Positions 21,801 through 32,449 of a stretch of DNA of 64,000 bases are shown here, one piece after another. Numbering within the stretch: the stretch's first letter is position 1; the number at the start of each line of letters is the position of its first letter. Origin of the DNA: Medicago truncatula (lineage: Eukaryota; Streptophyta; Magnoliopsida; Fabales; Fabaceae); assembly GCF_003473485.1 (NCBI RefSeq), contig NC_053042.1, forward strand, positions 20,046,501-20,110,500. Reading direction: 5' to 3'. The position numbers and the translations under genes are program-made. The notes under the pieces are model-generated. The model ran no database searches and was not told the DNA's origin. It saw only the letters and a list, made by a program, of their open reading frames with translations.

Positions 21801-24753
21801 AATAGGTTACAGAGTTGAAACCACATTCATGATTTATTAAAATTCTAAGCTTTGTTGTGTGCATTAGGGTTGAGTTCGACCAATCCAAATTCTAAGATGG
21901 TATTAATGTCTATCCTAGATCCACTGGGCCACCCACTATTGGGCCACTCGGGCCACACTCTAGATATCCAGTCATGGGTGTGAGGGGGTGTTGAGATCCC
22001 ACACTAGAGAGATATGACCTGATAATGTGTTTATAAGTGGGAGACATCCGTCACCTTATAACCAGGTTTGTAGGGTTAAGTTCAACCCAGATTCTAAGAT
22101 ACATATACATTTCAGACTGCAAAACACATTAGAGAAGAAGTACTATTATGGGCAAGGAAGCTTGTTTTGATTGTGGATTTACACTTGCATTTCTTGTATT
22201 TGTAACAACTTCTGCATTTATTACTCTACTTGTATGAATCTTAAATGGGCCGAATCTACTTATGATGGTGTTGATTTTGTTGTTGTCTAGGTCCAAGTCA
22301 GATGTTCATTGGTTTACATGGATTTTGAAGGTCGTTCAGATGGAAGATCAATTAAGAACATTCTCTCCCATGTTGCTCCCCTAAAGCTGGTATGGATCTT
22401 TTTGGTCTTTTTCAATTCAATCAACAGGGGCACATCATAAATCTTCTATAACGTACTTGTATTTGGAGGATAGATCAGAACTCATAGGTTGCCATATCTT
22501 TCCACCATTAAAAACCATATGATATTGAAAATAATTTATTTTAATTTTTAATTGATGTGAAAAAGTGTTGTCAACCGCGGATTGTGGAAAATAGTGCTCT
22601 GTTAAAATTCCTCCTCTACCCTATAGTGCTATTAGTGCTACTATAGCCACTGTTTGTCAACACTTCGTACTAAATCGCATATCCCAGAACAATAGCAGTT
22701 TGTTAAAATTCACTACCCTATAGCCACTATTTGACAACACTGATGCAATATTTTAAGCAAATAATACTTTGACCTTCTGGCTGCAATTTTCAGTAGGGCC
22801 AACAAATTAGGATTTTAGCTAACTAGGGTTATAACTTATTATTTATAAAGGCACTGGAATTTGAAAATATGTAAAATCTAAGATGCCTACTTAAAGTATT
22901 AAGTTCTATTGAAATGCACACTATTGATAACTATGGTCTATGGCTGTGTGTTGTCCAAAGCTTAAGCTGTGACAATTTTGCTAACTATTGAAATTGATAG
23001 CTATCAAATGAATACTAATGATAACTATGCGCATTTTGTTTAATTTTTTTGGTTTTTTGTTTTTTTTGTTTGTTTATGTGTTGTGTTGCATTTTTCCTTC
23101 ACACTTTATTACTTTAATGTTTGTATTTCTCTAATTTATCTGTTTACATATATAATGTGTTCTATTCTTACCTATGACATCTATTATATAGTCTATTTTA
23201 TGTTCAAATTCCTATTAATTGTGTACTAGTCTTTAATTTTGAGAAATATTTTTATTTTCTCATTTATAAAATGTTTTGTACAAATAATTTATATTCTTCG
23301 GCACAGCAGCCATCTTGCTCTAGCAATTTTGGGATTGTTAACTCCACTCTAAGCAATCTATTTGTCATGTTTATCATTGCATGATGATGAATCTCACTAT
23401 TGTCCTGAAGGTTTTGGTGCATGGATCGGCTGAAGCTACAGACCATTTGAAGCAGCACTGTCTAAAGAATGTCTGTCCTCACGTTTACGCTCCCCAAATT
23501 GAAGAGACTATTGATGTTACCTCTGATTTATGTGCTTATAAGGTGCAATGACATAAAATTTTGTACATTTGCTGAAAAAGCTGTCCAACATGTCAAAATT
23601 AATCATGTTATGCTTTTCTGGTTATAGGTTCAATTATCTGAGAAGTTAATGAGTAGTGTACTCTTCAAAAAGGTATATAATATATGTCTGAACTGATTCA
23701 TTTTGTACAAATTGTCCGCCAGTTATCGTGTTGAATAATAAACATAAATTCAATTGCAGCTGGGAGAATATGAAGTTGCTTGGGTTGATGCTGAAGCAGG
23801 GAAGACAGAAAATGACATGCTTTCGCTTCTCCCCGTTTCCGGAGCGCCTCATCCACATAAATCTGTTCTTGTTGGTGATTTGAAATTGGCAGATTTCAAG
23901 CAGTTCCTCTCCACCAAGGGTGTTCCGGTAATTCTGCATCTATAGATTTAGTACTAGTTTACTAATTCCATCTTACACTGATTCTTTATTCCTAAATGGA
24001 GTGATTTCCATTTCATTTCCCTAGCATTGAAAATGCGGGTTACCATGCGTTCTGAAACTGAAACTTGACTCAATTAAATCTGAACATTTTCTACTTTATA
24101 AAAAATACTTTATTACAGTTTTGATCCCCTTATTTTTACTCATCCACGTAATTGATCCCCCTAATTTAAAATCACGTGGGTTTGGTCCCTTTTTCATATT
24201 TTTCATCTCAGAATTGTTTTAAATGATGTGTCATGCAACCCAATGATGTCAAATTCTCACCAACCATTAAATTACCAGAAAACCCCCTTAAAACTTCAAT
24301 TTCAATATCACCTTTTTTTAATTTAAAAAATCTAAAAAAGGGACCAAAACTGTGATTTTAAAATGGGGGACCAATTCCGTGAGTGAGTAAAAATATGACT
24401 GTAATTAAGCCTATAAAAAATGTGTCATAACATGATAACTTTTGTAGGTGGAATTTGCTGGCGGGGCTTTGCGTTGTGGTGAATATGTAACTGTTCGGAA
24501 GGTTGGGGATGCAACTCAGAAGGTAAATGCTTCTTCTGAACATTTGTTAAATTTTATATTTTCTTTGGAAAATGACTTTTCGAATACAGCTGCGGTTATA
24601 TATTCAGTTTTATGATAAAGATTCTGATTTATTAACATATATTTTAAACAGGGTGCTGGTTCTGGTACTCAGCAAATTATTATTGAAGGTCCTCTATGTG
24701 AAGATTACTATAAAATTCGAGATTATCTCTACTCGCAGTTTTACTTGCTTTAG
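15892..24753 (+). CDS. CPSF100: Cleavage and polyadenylation specificity factor 100 kDa subunit (CPSF2)
   Basis: Sixteen coding exons assemble in frame to 740 aa: 15892-16306, 16384-16510, 16599-16714, 16942-17036, 17133-17284, 17774-17831, 17906-18013, 19813-20065, 20684-20868, 21313-21405, 22291-22389, 23411-23542, 23628-23672, 23760-23927, 24448-24522, 24652-24753. All introns are GT-AG. The product is the CPSF subunit that pairs with the CPSF73 endonuclease in nuclear pre-mRNA 3'-end formation. A metallo-beta-lactamase fold starts the protein ([13 protein letters not shown], residues 29-40), then a beta-CASP region with [10 protein letters not shown], and a conserved end ([15 protein letters not shown]). 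The position of the CPSF73 zinc-ligand motif reads SHPDTLHL, so it lacks the HxHxDH set, as expected for this catalytically inert paralogue. Length matches the plant family, which I recall at about 739 aa. Introns 7, 10, 11 and 14 carry repeats. Confidence 0.95.
18021..18250 (+). repeat. Tandem duplication, about 114-bp unit, in CPSF100 intron 7
   Basis: Two adjacent copies (about 18021-18134 and 18135-18250) both begin 'ctttagaataaaaacatttc' and end 'aaaggaaagtgaagcaag'. A few substitutions separate them. The first copy starts 7 nt after the exon 7 donor. Confidence 0.8.
18385..18610 (+). mobile_element. tRNA-derived SINE (Au-like) in CPSF100 intron 7
   Basis: The sequence runs from 'acccatttgggttggcc' through a B-box-like 'cattcgattcccc' and the body text 'gctctggctttaaatggg', 'cacgtggacggtggg' and 'ttagtcggtcctt' to an A-rich tail. 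A 10-bp repeat gctactaaca flanks it at 18375-18384 and 18611-18620. This matches the general layout of the plant Au SINE family: an internal pol III promoter and mobilisation in trans by LINE machinery. Family assignment is from memory of the consensus and was not checked by alignment. Confidence 0.75.
18811..19107 (+). repeat. Tandem duplication, about 150-bp unit, in CPSF100 intron 7
   Basis: Two near-identical units start 'ctaatagtgcttgagagttt' at 18811 and 18962. Both end in 'ggaaatcccgccccgag' followed by a G-run. The second copy leads directly into the left arm of the foldback at 19079. Confidence 0.8.
19079..19450. repeat. Large foldback (inverted repeat) in CPSF100 intron 7
   Basis: Left arm 19079-19230 and right arm 19298-19450 are reverse complements over about 150 bp with few mismatches; 'cttgatcagagtttataaa' on the left pairs with 'tttataaactctgatcaag' on the right. 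The 67-bp loop holds its own small hairpin (ccttacaaaa...cttgtaagg). The text 'ccatgttgaaat.tggggcctaa' recurs at 19233 and 19538. In the pre-mRNA this would form one long hairpin. It resembles LTR-type legume repeats (TGTTGG... with 'gtcccacat') inserted head to head. Confidence 0.8.
21850..22095 (+). repeat. LTR/TRIM-like repeat in CPSF100 intron 10
   Basis: The text 'tgttgagatcccacac', 'tgtttataagtgggaga', 'caccttataaccaggttt' and 'gtagggttaagttc' follows the pattern of short dispersed legume LTR-like repeats. 'ttctaagat' occurs at both ends (21889 and 22093). Ends and a target duplication were not resolved. Confidence 0.4.
22564..22742. mobile_element. Small MITE-like element in CPSF100 intron 11
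   Basis: The termini are inverted: 'agtgttgtcaa' on the left and 'ttgacaacact' on the right. The inner text 'ctatagccact' and 'gttaaaattc' occurs twice. A target duplication is not clear. Confidence 0.5.
24106..24411. mobile_element. 306-bp MULE-type MITE in CPSF100 intron 14, 9-bp TSD
   Basis: Inverted termini of roughly 75 bp share 'attacag', 'tttttactca', 'tttaaaatcac' and 'ttttggtccc'. The right end reads GGCTTAATTACAG when reverse-complemented. TATAAAAAA flanks the element exactly at 24097-24105 and 24412-24420. The GGCTTAAT terminus is shared with the larger element at 2537-4185. The exon 15 acceptor lies only about 36 bp downstream, so the insertion sits close to the branch-point region. 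Confidence 0.8.
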
Positions 24754-25779
24754 ATTTGGTTGTACAAGTGCATAGGCTAACCGTTAACTTCTTACCTTCC
24801 CTACCCTGTTTTCCAAAAAAGGCAGAATGCAAAGTACTATGTAGATGCTTGTAAACATGGTTAATTTCGTAGCCATTCTAACAAGATTCACAGGAGCTGT
24901 TATCCATTTTCGAAGTTTTAAATGAAGAAATCACACTGCATTATTCTCGGTTTCTACCTCAAATTTACATCAACCATCATATATCAACTGGGGTATATGA
25001 ACTTTTCAAGTGTGTTTGCTCTATTTGTATTGGTAGAAAAGGAATTTAATATGTTCCTATTTGTCTGTGTCATTACTTTTCATCTCTAGTATATGCAGTG
25101 TTTAGACACTAACATTGAATTAGATAGATAAACAAATCTGTGTAGAGATCGTTTCTTTTCATCCTTTGATAATTTGGACCTTTACTTATATTAAGAACTT
25201 ATTGTTTACTGAATCACTATGACAATCTGATGGTGGTTCCTTTTCTTTAATGTTATTTTAGAAAGAAAAAAAGCATTCATGAAATTCGTGGGATATTCTA
25301 GTCGTGATATATAGCATCACCCTTCTTTGATCAAAAGAGAGTTGATTGAATATCTTTGATCAAGCATGATTGATCACAATAAATAATGACAAACATTAGC
25401 AGCAGAATATTTGATTGCAAACAAAATGAAATCATTGAGGAGGTTGTAACAAAGTACCACTTCTTAAACCAATCATTTACAATACTTTAGTTATCCTTCA
25501 CAATTCAATGATTATTTTCAAGCTTTTACTTGCCTCAATCTTTTTCAAATCTGTCGAGCTCAACTCTTGCAAGTATCAACATTGATTCATTAGATCTGAA
25601 TTCTATAAAATAATTTTAGCCTAATTTTCCCGAAATGGTCTAAATATCCATGTTAAAGGCAGCCAATGGATATAGGAAAAAAAAAAAAATGAAACAATCA
25701 AGTATAAATGGGAATGGGCACAACAAATTGGGAAATATAGAGGATCTTCAAAATCTAAAAATACCAACCTTTTCTCTTC
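24754..25779. other. CPSF100 3' UTR and spacer
   Basis: 3' flank of CPSF100 followed by AT-rich DNA. No gene is recognised. Confidence 0.5.
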
Positions 25780-26000
25780 TTTTTTTACTTAATAAAGAGT
25801 GAGGAAGACATCAAGGAGTCGCTGGACATCCCGATTAGGTCGGCACCTCTAAGGAACTCTAATCCTCTGCCGCTCACCCATATATTATATATATAGAAAA
25901 AAGGGAAAAATACGTACAAGAGGGAGGCCAAACCAAACCCTCGAAAGTTAGGTAACTCCGAACGGTGTTATATAGTTCTAGGGTGGAGCCATTCTTCGGT
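25780..26000 (-). mobile_element. LINE 3'-end fragment (minus strand)
   Basis: On the minus strand the text ends 'ctctttattaagtaaaaaaa', a LINE-like A-tail. The preceding sequence ('gtacaagaggg.ggc.a...', 'gacatcaag', 'taggt.ggcacc') is related to 11497-11660. No coding remnant is left. Confidence 0.45.
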
Positions 26001-26914
26001 ATAAACTTGAGGCTTCATTTCAACTTCTTCAACTATTTTTCCCAATAAATTGTGAGCTTTTTATGAAACTCAACAACATCATTGTCTACCCTATATGAAG
26101 ATCTGTTGTTTTCTTTATACAATTCAAGTTGCCTCATATGTCGTATCATTTCATTCAAATTTATTGTTGAATCAAATGATATCTTCTTTTGAATGATGAA
26201 TCTTGCTTCAAGTTTTTTTTTTTTTTTTTTATCTTTGTTTCAAGAACTTTGATATCAATGTTATGCTTTTGCAGAATGTGTGATGACAACCCTAGCATTT
26301 GCTGCAACTGCAAGTGATTCTTGAAAATTGCTTTACATATGAGTTTTTCGACAATATTTCCATACTCAACTGAATCAAATCCTTAACTTTGTTGGATCGT
26401 TTTTCATTGGGCTTTATTTCGGTTCGGAAGCATAAACACACTCATGAAATAAACGATATAACTTGCAATACTATTTAATCATTACTTCTCAGTCCGCCTT
26501 CAACTAACACTTACTGCTCAAGAGTTGGTTGTTTGCCATAACTATCTTTGTTGTTACCAAACGTAACTTGCTTACTCCTACTAATCATAAAGGACAACCC
26601 CACACATTTACCCGTGCCAAGAACCGCTTGTACATCGAAGATCTATGAGATGGACGCGCATACATGTGGAAAAACAAATATTTAATAAAAATACCACATA
26701 AATGTTGATTTTTTTTTTACTCTTGTGATAGTGTTTATTTAATATCATTACATATTTGAAATCTTTTTTGGGAAAATGTTAACAAAATATAGGAGTACAA
26801 ATAAATAAAGAAAAAACACTACAAAAAAAAAAGAAGAAAAATCTTGGTAAAATCCCCAAAATCGAATCCATCAACTCCCGACTCCAGAGCAGTTCTCCTT
26901 GGTAACTGGTTACA
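26001..26914. other. Spacer and promoter region of the PPR gene
   Basis: AT-rich region with a poly-T tract at about 26212-26230 and poly-A text just before the PPR gene. No other gene is seen. Confidence 0.4.
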
Positions 26915-28552
26915 ATGTTGTTTTCACTCTTTCGATCTAGGGTTCTTTCAATTTCAAAACCTTCTCTTCTTCCTTATTTTCCCTTATCTCACTTTCACTC
27001 TCAATCGACACCTCTGAATGTTGATGATGCTGTTTCCTCCTTCAACCGCATGCTCCGAATGCGTCCTACCCCACCCATTATCGAATTCAATCAAATATTA
27101 ACTTCTCTTGTCAAGATCGATAAGAACAACTTCTCCACTGTCATTTCTCTTTTCAGACAAATGGAATTTCAAAGAATTCACCCATCCATTGTCACTTTAA
27201 GCATCTTAATCAATTGCTATTCACACCTCCGTCAAATGAAGTTCGCTTTCTCTCTTTTCGGTAAAATTCTCAAGATGGGTTGTCATCCCGATGTCATTAT
27301 CTTCAATACACTTATCAAAGGTCTATGCCTTAACAACGACGTTAAGGAAGCTCTTCACTTTCATGACAAATTGGTTGCCCAAGGATTCCAGCTGAGCAAA
27401 GTTAGTTACGGGACTTTGATCAATGGGTTATGCAAAGTGGGACAAACGCAAGCTGCCCTTCAATTGCTAAGACGCATCGAAAGACAGCTGCTTTTCAGAC
27501 CTGATGTGGTCATGTATAGTATAATTATTGATAATCTTTGTAAAGATAAACATGTAAATGATGCTTTTGATTTATATTCTGAAATGATTCGTAAGCGGAT
27601 TTCTCCTGATGTTTTCACTTACACTAGTCTAATACATGGGTTTTGTATCGTCGGTCAATTGAAAGAAGTGTTTGTATTGTTAAATGAAATGGTATTGAAA
27701 AACATCAATCCGGATGTTTATACATTTAATACATTGGTTGATGCTTTGTTCAAGGAAGGAAAGGTCAAAGAAGCTAAATGTTTGATTGCGGTGATGATGA
27801 AAGAAGGTGTTGAACCGAACATTGTTACTTATAGTGTTTTGATGGATGGGTATTGCCTAGTTAATGAAGTGAACAAGGCGAAAGATATATTCAATTCTAT
27901 GATGCAAAGGGGAATGACTCCTGATATTCAGAGCTATACTATCATGATTAATGGATTATGTAAGATGAAAATGTTGGATGAAGCGGTAAGTCTCTTTGAA
28001 GAAATGCATTCCACAAATATGACGCTTGATGTAATAACTTATAGTTCTCTTATTAATGGTTTATGCAAATCGGGGAGATTAATTTCTGCTTGGAAGCTTT
28101 TTGATGAGATGCTTGATAGAGGTCAGCCACCCGATGTAATAACTTATAATTCTTTATTAGATGCTTTATGTAAAAGTCATCAAACCGACAAGGCAATAGC
28201 ATTACTAAGCAAAATGAAAGATCAAGGTATTCAAGCAGATATCTTCACATACAATATACTTATTGATGGACTTTGCAAAGATGGAAGACTTGATGATGCG
28301 CAAAAGATATTTCGGGATCTTTTGATTAAAAGCTACAATGTAGACGTTGTAACATATAATGTTATGATCAATGGGCTTTGTAAAGAAAGTTTGTTGGATG
28401 AAGCATTGACCTTGCTGTCAAAAATGGAAGCCAAAGGCTGCATTCCTGATGCTATAACTTATGAAATAATTATTCGTGCTCTCTTTGGAAAAGGTGTGAA
28501 TGATAAGGCTGAAAAACTTCTTCGTGAAATGATTGCCAGAGGTCTATTATAA
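26915..28552 (+). CDS. P-class PPR protein, Rf-like (RFL) type
   Basis: Intronless gene of 545 aa. The N-terminus is rich in Ser, Arg and Phe without acidic residues (MLFSLFRSRVLSISKPS), as in a mitochondrial presequence. About 14 tandem 35-residue PPR motifs fill residues 53-545; examples are VITYNSLLDALCKSHQ, IFTYNILIDGLCKDGR and VVTYNVMINGLCKESL. No E/DYW extension is present, so it is P-class. The strong internal similarity ('GLCK' in most repeats) matches the Rf-like clade, whose members bind mitochondrial transcripts and include cytoplasmic male-sterility restorers. The RNA target cannot be read with confidence. No frameshift is present. Organelle targeting and clade are inferences. Confidence 0.9.
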   Translation: MLFSLFRSRVLSISKPSLLPYFPLSHFHSQSTPLNVDDAVSSFNRMLRMRPTPPIIEFNQILTSLVKIDKNNFSTVISLFRQMEFQRIHPSIVTLSILINCYSHLRQMKFAFSLFGKILKMGCHPDVIIFNTLIKGLCLNNDVKEALHFHDKLVAQGFQLSKVSYGTLINGLCKVGQTQAALQLLRRIERQLLFRPDVVMYSIIIDNLCKDKHVNDAFDLYSEMIRKRISPDVFTYTSLIHGFCIVGQLKEVFVLLNEMVLKNINPDVYTFNTLVDALFKEGKVKEAKCLIAVMMKEGVEPNIVTYSVLMDGYCLVNEVNKAKDIFNSMMQRGMTPDIQSYTIMINGLCKMKMLDEAVSLFEEMHSTNMTLDVITYSSLINGLCKSGRLISAWKLFDEMLDRGQPPDVITYNSLLDALCKSHQTDKAIALLSKMKDQGIQADIFTYNILIDGLCKDGRLDDAQKIFRDLLIKSYNVDVVTYNVMINGLCKESLLDEALTLLSKMEAKGCIPDAITYEIIIRALFGKGVNDKAEKLLREMIARGLL

Positions 28553-29959
28553 ATGTATAAGTAAGTGATACTTTTTGTGCTTTATATCATAATGTTTACC
28601 TATTTTATCTGGATCAAATGTATTTCAACATGGACTACTATACAAAAACAATTTATAAGAGATTATTTTTTTTATTAAAAATTAATGTCTAGAGGGTTCC
28701 TGTGATTCGTTTTAAAACATCTTTAAAGTTATTGCAAGATATTTTCCTGGTTTTTGTTGGTCATGAGTTACTTGTGGAAACCCGTATTTCATGATTTTAA
28801 TTTATGATAATGACCCGTGTATGAGCGTTATGTTTTTTGCGGTATGTAATAATTTCTTTTATATCACGATTGGATTATGTTGATTACAAGGATAATGAGT
28901 TTATCTTTATAAGAAACTTCATTTAGCAGAACTGTTGTTTAGAGGATGGCTCAATGCCAAAATGAAAGGAGGGCAATATAATTTAAGCCCTTTTAGTGGT
29001 TTTGTTGTTGTGGTACTTTAGTTAGTTGGTGAATGGAGCTTGGTCGGTGAACCTTGGCACGACGATGGGATTTTAATCACAAAAAACTGCCTCCATGATT
29101 GAAGGGACAGTTTGCAAAAGCAGTCCTTGGTGTTTTTAGATTTACCCATCTCTACATATTGGGAATATTAGATCATTTCATACTGGTTGTTTTTTTAGTT
29201 TCTTTAACTGCTTGAATATGCAGATTGCTATAACTATTTGTTACTGATTTTTATGAGGAAATCCAAAATCATGTTATGCGTTCTAAACTTCTAATCATGT
29301 TTTACAGATTGGAGATTTTGGTGGTTGTGGTATTCTTTTAAATCATAATTCATATGCTTAATTTCTTAAAATAAATAATCTAAACTATGTACAAGTGACC
29401 TAAGGTATCTATATTTGATTCTGCTTTTTTGTTCTAGAATTTTACTGATATGTTCTTTGACATTATACTTTAATAATTATATAGTAGGATTTCAACTCTA
29501 GTAAGATTATAATAATTTCATTACATGAGAGTCAAGAGAGGAATAAACATGAAGCTTAAACTGAATAAACACTTGTTTGTATAAGATTGATTATTATTAT
29601 GTTCCAGCCCAAATAACTAGTTATTTATGTCAGATTTGTCGTCAACTAGCATAAGTAACTACTTGACTGAATCATGTGCTCTAAAACTAATGCAATTTGT
29701 CTCGATAGTTTTTACCTTTGGAGGCTAAATAATGCAACACATTGCATGTCCTGAAAGAATGAGTTTGACAGTTCACATTATGTTGAATGATCTCTTTTAT
29801 GATCTGTTATTGACTAAGGCGTTGAGTTTGAAAAAGAATTCCACTACGAAATATATATACCTTTGGGAATTAGTTTATATTTTCAAGTTGTAGATGATTG
29901 GTAATTTGGGAGTTGGCAAGAGTAGACTCACACTATAGTATAATAATCAATTATCTAGC
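28553..29959. other. 3' flank of the PPR gene, no other gene
   Basis: About 1.4 kb of AT-rich sequence with no ORF of note. It may include an extended 3' UTR. Confidence 0.4.
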
Positions 29960-29964
29960 TAGTT

Positions 29965-30365
29965 TGTTAGGATCCAATATGAGGCGGTGTTTTAAGTAAT
30001 TAGTAGGTAGTTAATTAGGTTTAAGTAGATTATTAGTAAGTTGCTCATTAGGATTAGGATTAAATAATAAGAGGCCCAATAGGGTAAAATACTAGAATGT
30101 TCTCTTTATTTGTTTTTAAAGGGGAATTCTCAGGAGTTTTAGAATACAACGGAACAAGTTTTCTGTTTAGGGCTAGAGTAGGATTCCTCTCTGAGTTGTG
30201 TCGGAGCTTTGCACTGGGAGTAGTTAGAGAAACTTTCTCTTCTACTATTTTACTATTCTCATCATATCAATAAAGCACCCTATTTTCTTTAATTACCATC
30301 TATTTCATCTTCTTCCTTGGTTGTGTTACTGTTAATTCGTTGGTAGGATCTGTTGGTTCCTATCA
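29965..30365 (+). mobile_element. Solo LTR, 401 bp, 5-bp TSD
   Basis: The segment starts TGTTAGGATCC and ends GGTTCCTATCA, so the edges form a short imperfect inverted repeat with TG...CA ends. TAGTT flanks it exactly at 29960-29964 and 30366-30370. Inside are an LTR-like promoter region and an 'aataaagc' polyadenylation signal at about 30269. No internal retroelement sequence or second LTR is found nearby, so it is a solo LTR left by recombination. Copia versus gypsy cannot be told. Confidence 0.85.
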
Positions 30366-30455
30366 TAGTTTACATTATCTCGTGAAGCAATTTGCATCCT
30401 TAAAACTAGATTTTGATGATTTGCTGTCTCCAAGGTTGTCAAAATCGGGATCCTA

Positions 30456-31058
30456 CTAAAGATCGTTGGGGCATAGAAAGAGCGTAGATCGTAGGATCGT
30501 AAGATCCCATCTAATAGACAAAATAATAATAAAAGATACTAAAAAAAAATAACCTTCCATAAAAAAAACTATTGAAAGTGGATACTCATGAATTATTATC
30601 ATACTAGCAAGGTCTTTTCTTGATTTTTCAGGATCAAAATGATAGTTACTCAGATGAGAAGATGACCCGTCTGTTTTCTTTTGTTCTCTCAACAATATTG
30701 CTTGTCTTATATCCCTATACGGTTTTCTTTTACAAGACAAATAATGTTTCTTCAAATGACTAGTTCCATGAGTTCTTTTACCTGTCAAAGCTTTGTTACA
30801 ATAATTGCAGACAACTTTTTCCTCCCCTTTAATTGTTTTTCTTTTGAAATGGTCCCAAACATTAGATATCTTTTTTCTCTTGCCCTCATTAGTCAATTCA
30901 CATGCATCAACATCATCGTCATCATCAGTAAGAGGATGAATAAGGTCAGTTGGGGATTGAGATTGATCTCTGTCGGAATTGTCCACATTATCACTAGGAG
31001 TGATTCCAGGTTGTGTGAGAGAATCATTAACTTGAATCATTCCACTCCTAGTTTCCAT
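30456..31058 (-). pseudogene. hAT transposase N-terminal fragment with BED zinc finger
   Basis: 200-aa open frame. Acidic lead (DDDDDVDACEL), then a BED finger at about residues 62-110: VWDHFKRKTI, VVCNYCNKALTGK and THGTSHLKKHYLSC give the C-x2-C...H-x4-C arrangement. FDPEKSRKDLASMIIIHEYPLSIV then matches the start of the hAT catalytic region, after which the frame runs into unrelated text and stops. Only the DNA-binding head of a hAT (hobo/Ac/Tam3) transposase remains. BED-domain host genes exist, but the abrupt loss after the 'EYP' motif argues for a truncated transposon gene. Confidence 0.7.
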
Positions 31059-31810
31059 CTAGAAACAATAAAATTGTTAATAACTGGTACTTTGTTTAGA
31101 ATCTCACTAATGAAAAAAATAATGTATAATAACTAAAAATATTAATTATCATAAGGAAAAATTATTTAAGTAGCCACCACAGCTTGAAACATATACAAAT
31201 AAAAGATTCAAAGCAATTGTTAACAAATAAAAATGTTCAAAGAAAACCATGCAGTCATGCTACGTCAACCCCAAATATGAGACATTAACCTATACCATGT
31301 AGTGGCACTTAGTAAACTATATCCAAACATGTTTCAATTATAGTATATGGAGTAAATTGTTTATTCTTTTGCATTTAAATTAATAAAAATTACATATATA
31401 AGTGCCACCATAATCAGCCAAAAAATAATCATGTAACAGTCCCTACCAAAATTGCAAACGCGGTAGGCACCTGATTATGTCTGGTTTTTCAAACTATAAA
31501 AAAAAAAAAAAAACAAGAGAAAAACAAATCATCCATTGAGTCATGACTGAATGGCGTAAGAAGTGTTTTCCTTTCTACTCACAAAAGTGAATTGAAAATT
31601 TCAAGTGTTAGTTTGATTATATTAAAAACAACACAAAAGTGTAATATAGATTTTATATCAATCAATATAGAAAAAAACTGAAGTACGATGAAAAACAATA
31701 TGAGAAAAAAACTGAAAGTATCAGAAAAGTATAAATGCTATTTTATAAAATAATTGGATTGAATTTGGTAAAACATTTGGTAAAGAGAAAACAAAACAAC
31801 GGGAAATAAA

Positions 31811-32335
31811 ATGTTACCTAGAAGTAGAAGAGAAGGAATTGGTCATCACAAACACAACATCATTCATTGTTTTCTGCTTCAGCCTATTTCTTCTCTTTGT
31901 ATGCACCTAATAGACACAAACTACATTAGAATACTATATACCAATTTGGTAGACTATTATCACAACTTAAATTTGAAAGAAACTCACCATTTCAAACGCA
32001 CTCCAATTTCTTTCACATCCGGATGAGCTACAAGTTAAGCTTAGAACACGGATGGCAAATCTTTGTAGTTCCGGATGCTCATCTCCATATGACTCCCACC
32101 ATTGTGCCGGAGTTTTGGTTTTAAGAGCAGCCATTGCTATTGGACTACCAAAAAACTTTGCTTTCCTCTTAAAATCTTCAAGTTATTGAGTGAACACCCT
32201 AAAGTTAAATACGAGGTAGCAAATCGGGTAGCCGCTGGTCTCACCAAATCTTTTCCCTTGGTAAAATGTTGCAACAAAGAAATTAGGGAAGCTTTAGAGT
32301 AAATATATTGAGTGAGCTTCTTACCCTTAGAAATG
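31811..32335 (-). pseudogene. hAT transposase C-terminal remnant
   Basis: Minus-strand translation from 32335 downward gives SLISLLQHFTKGKDLVRPAATRFATSY with LTLGC, then a TAG near 32146. A jump follows to the dimerisation domain: TPAQWWESYGDEHPELQRFA and SSSGCERNWSAFEMV, then a gtgagt donor. A further exon-like piece reads VHTKRRNRLKQKTMNDVVFV (31811-31910). These are characteristic hAT family blocks with a deletion between the catalytic and dimerisation regions. The fragment lies upstream, on the minus strand, of the N-terminal BED fragment at 30456-31058, so the two pieces are in the wrong order for one gene. Confidence 0.75.
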
Positions 32336-32449
32336 GTTTAACGATGGATTGTTATTTTTTTTTTCTTTCAAAATCCTCCAACATCAAATCGATACAATGC
32401 ACGAAGCAACGAAAGCAACGAAAGGCACGCAGCAGCAGCAGAGAATCAA

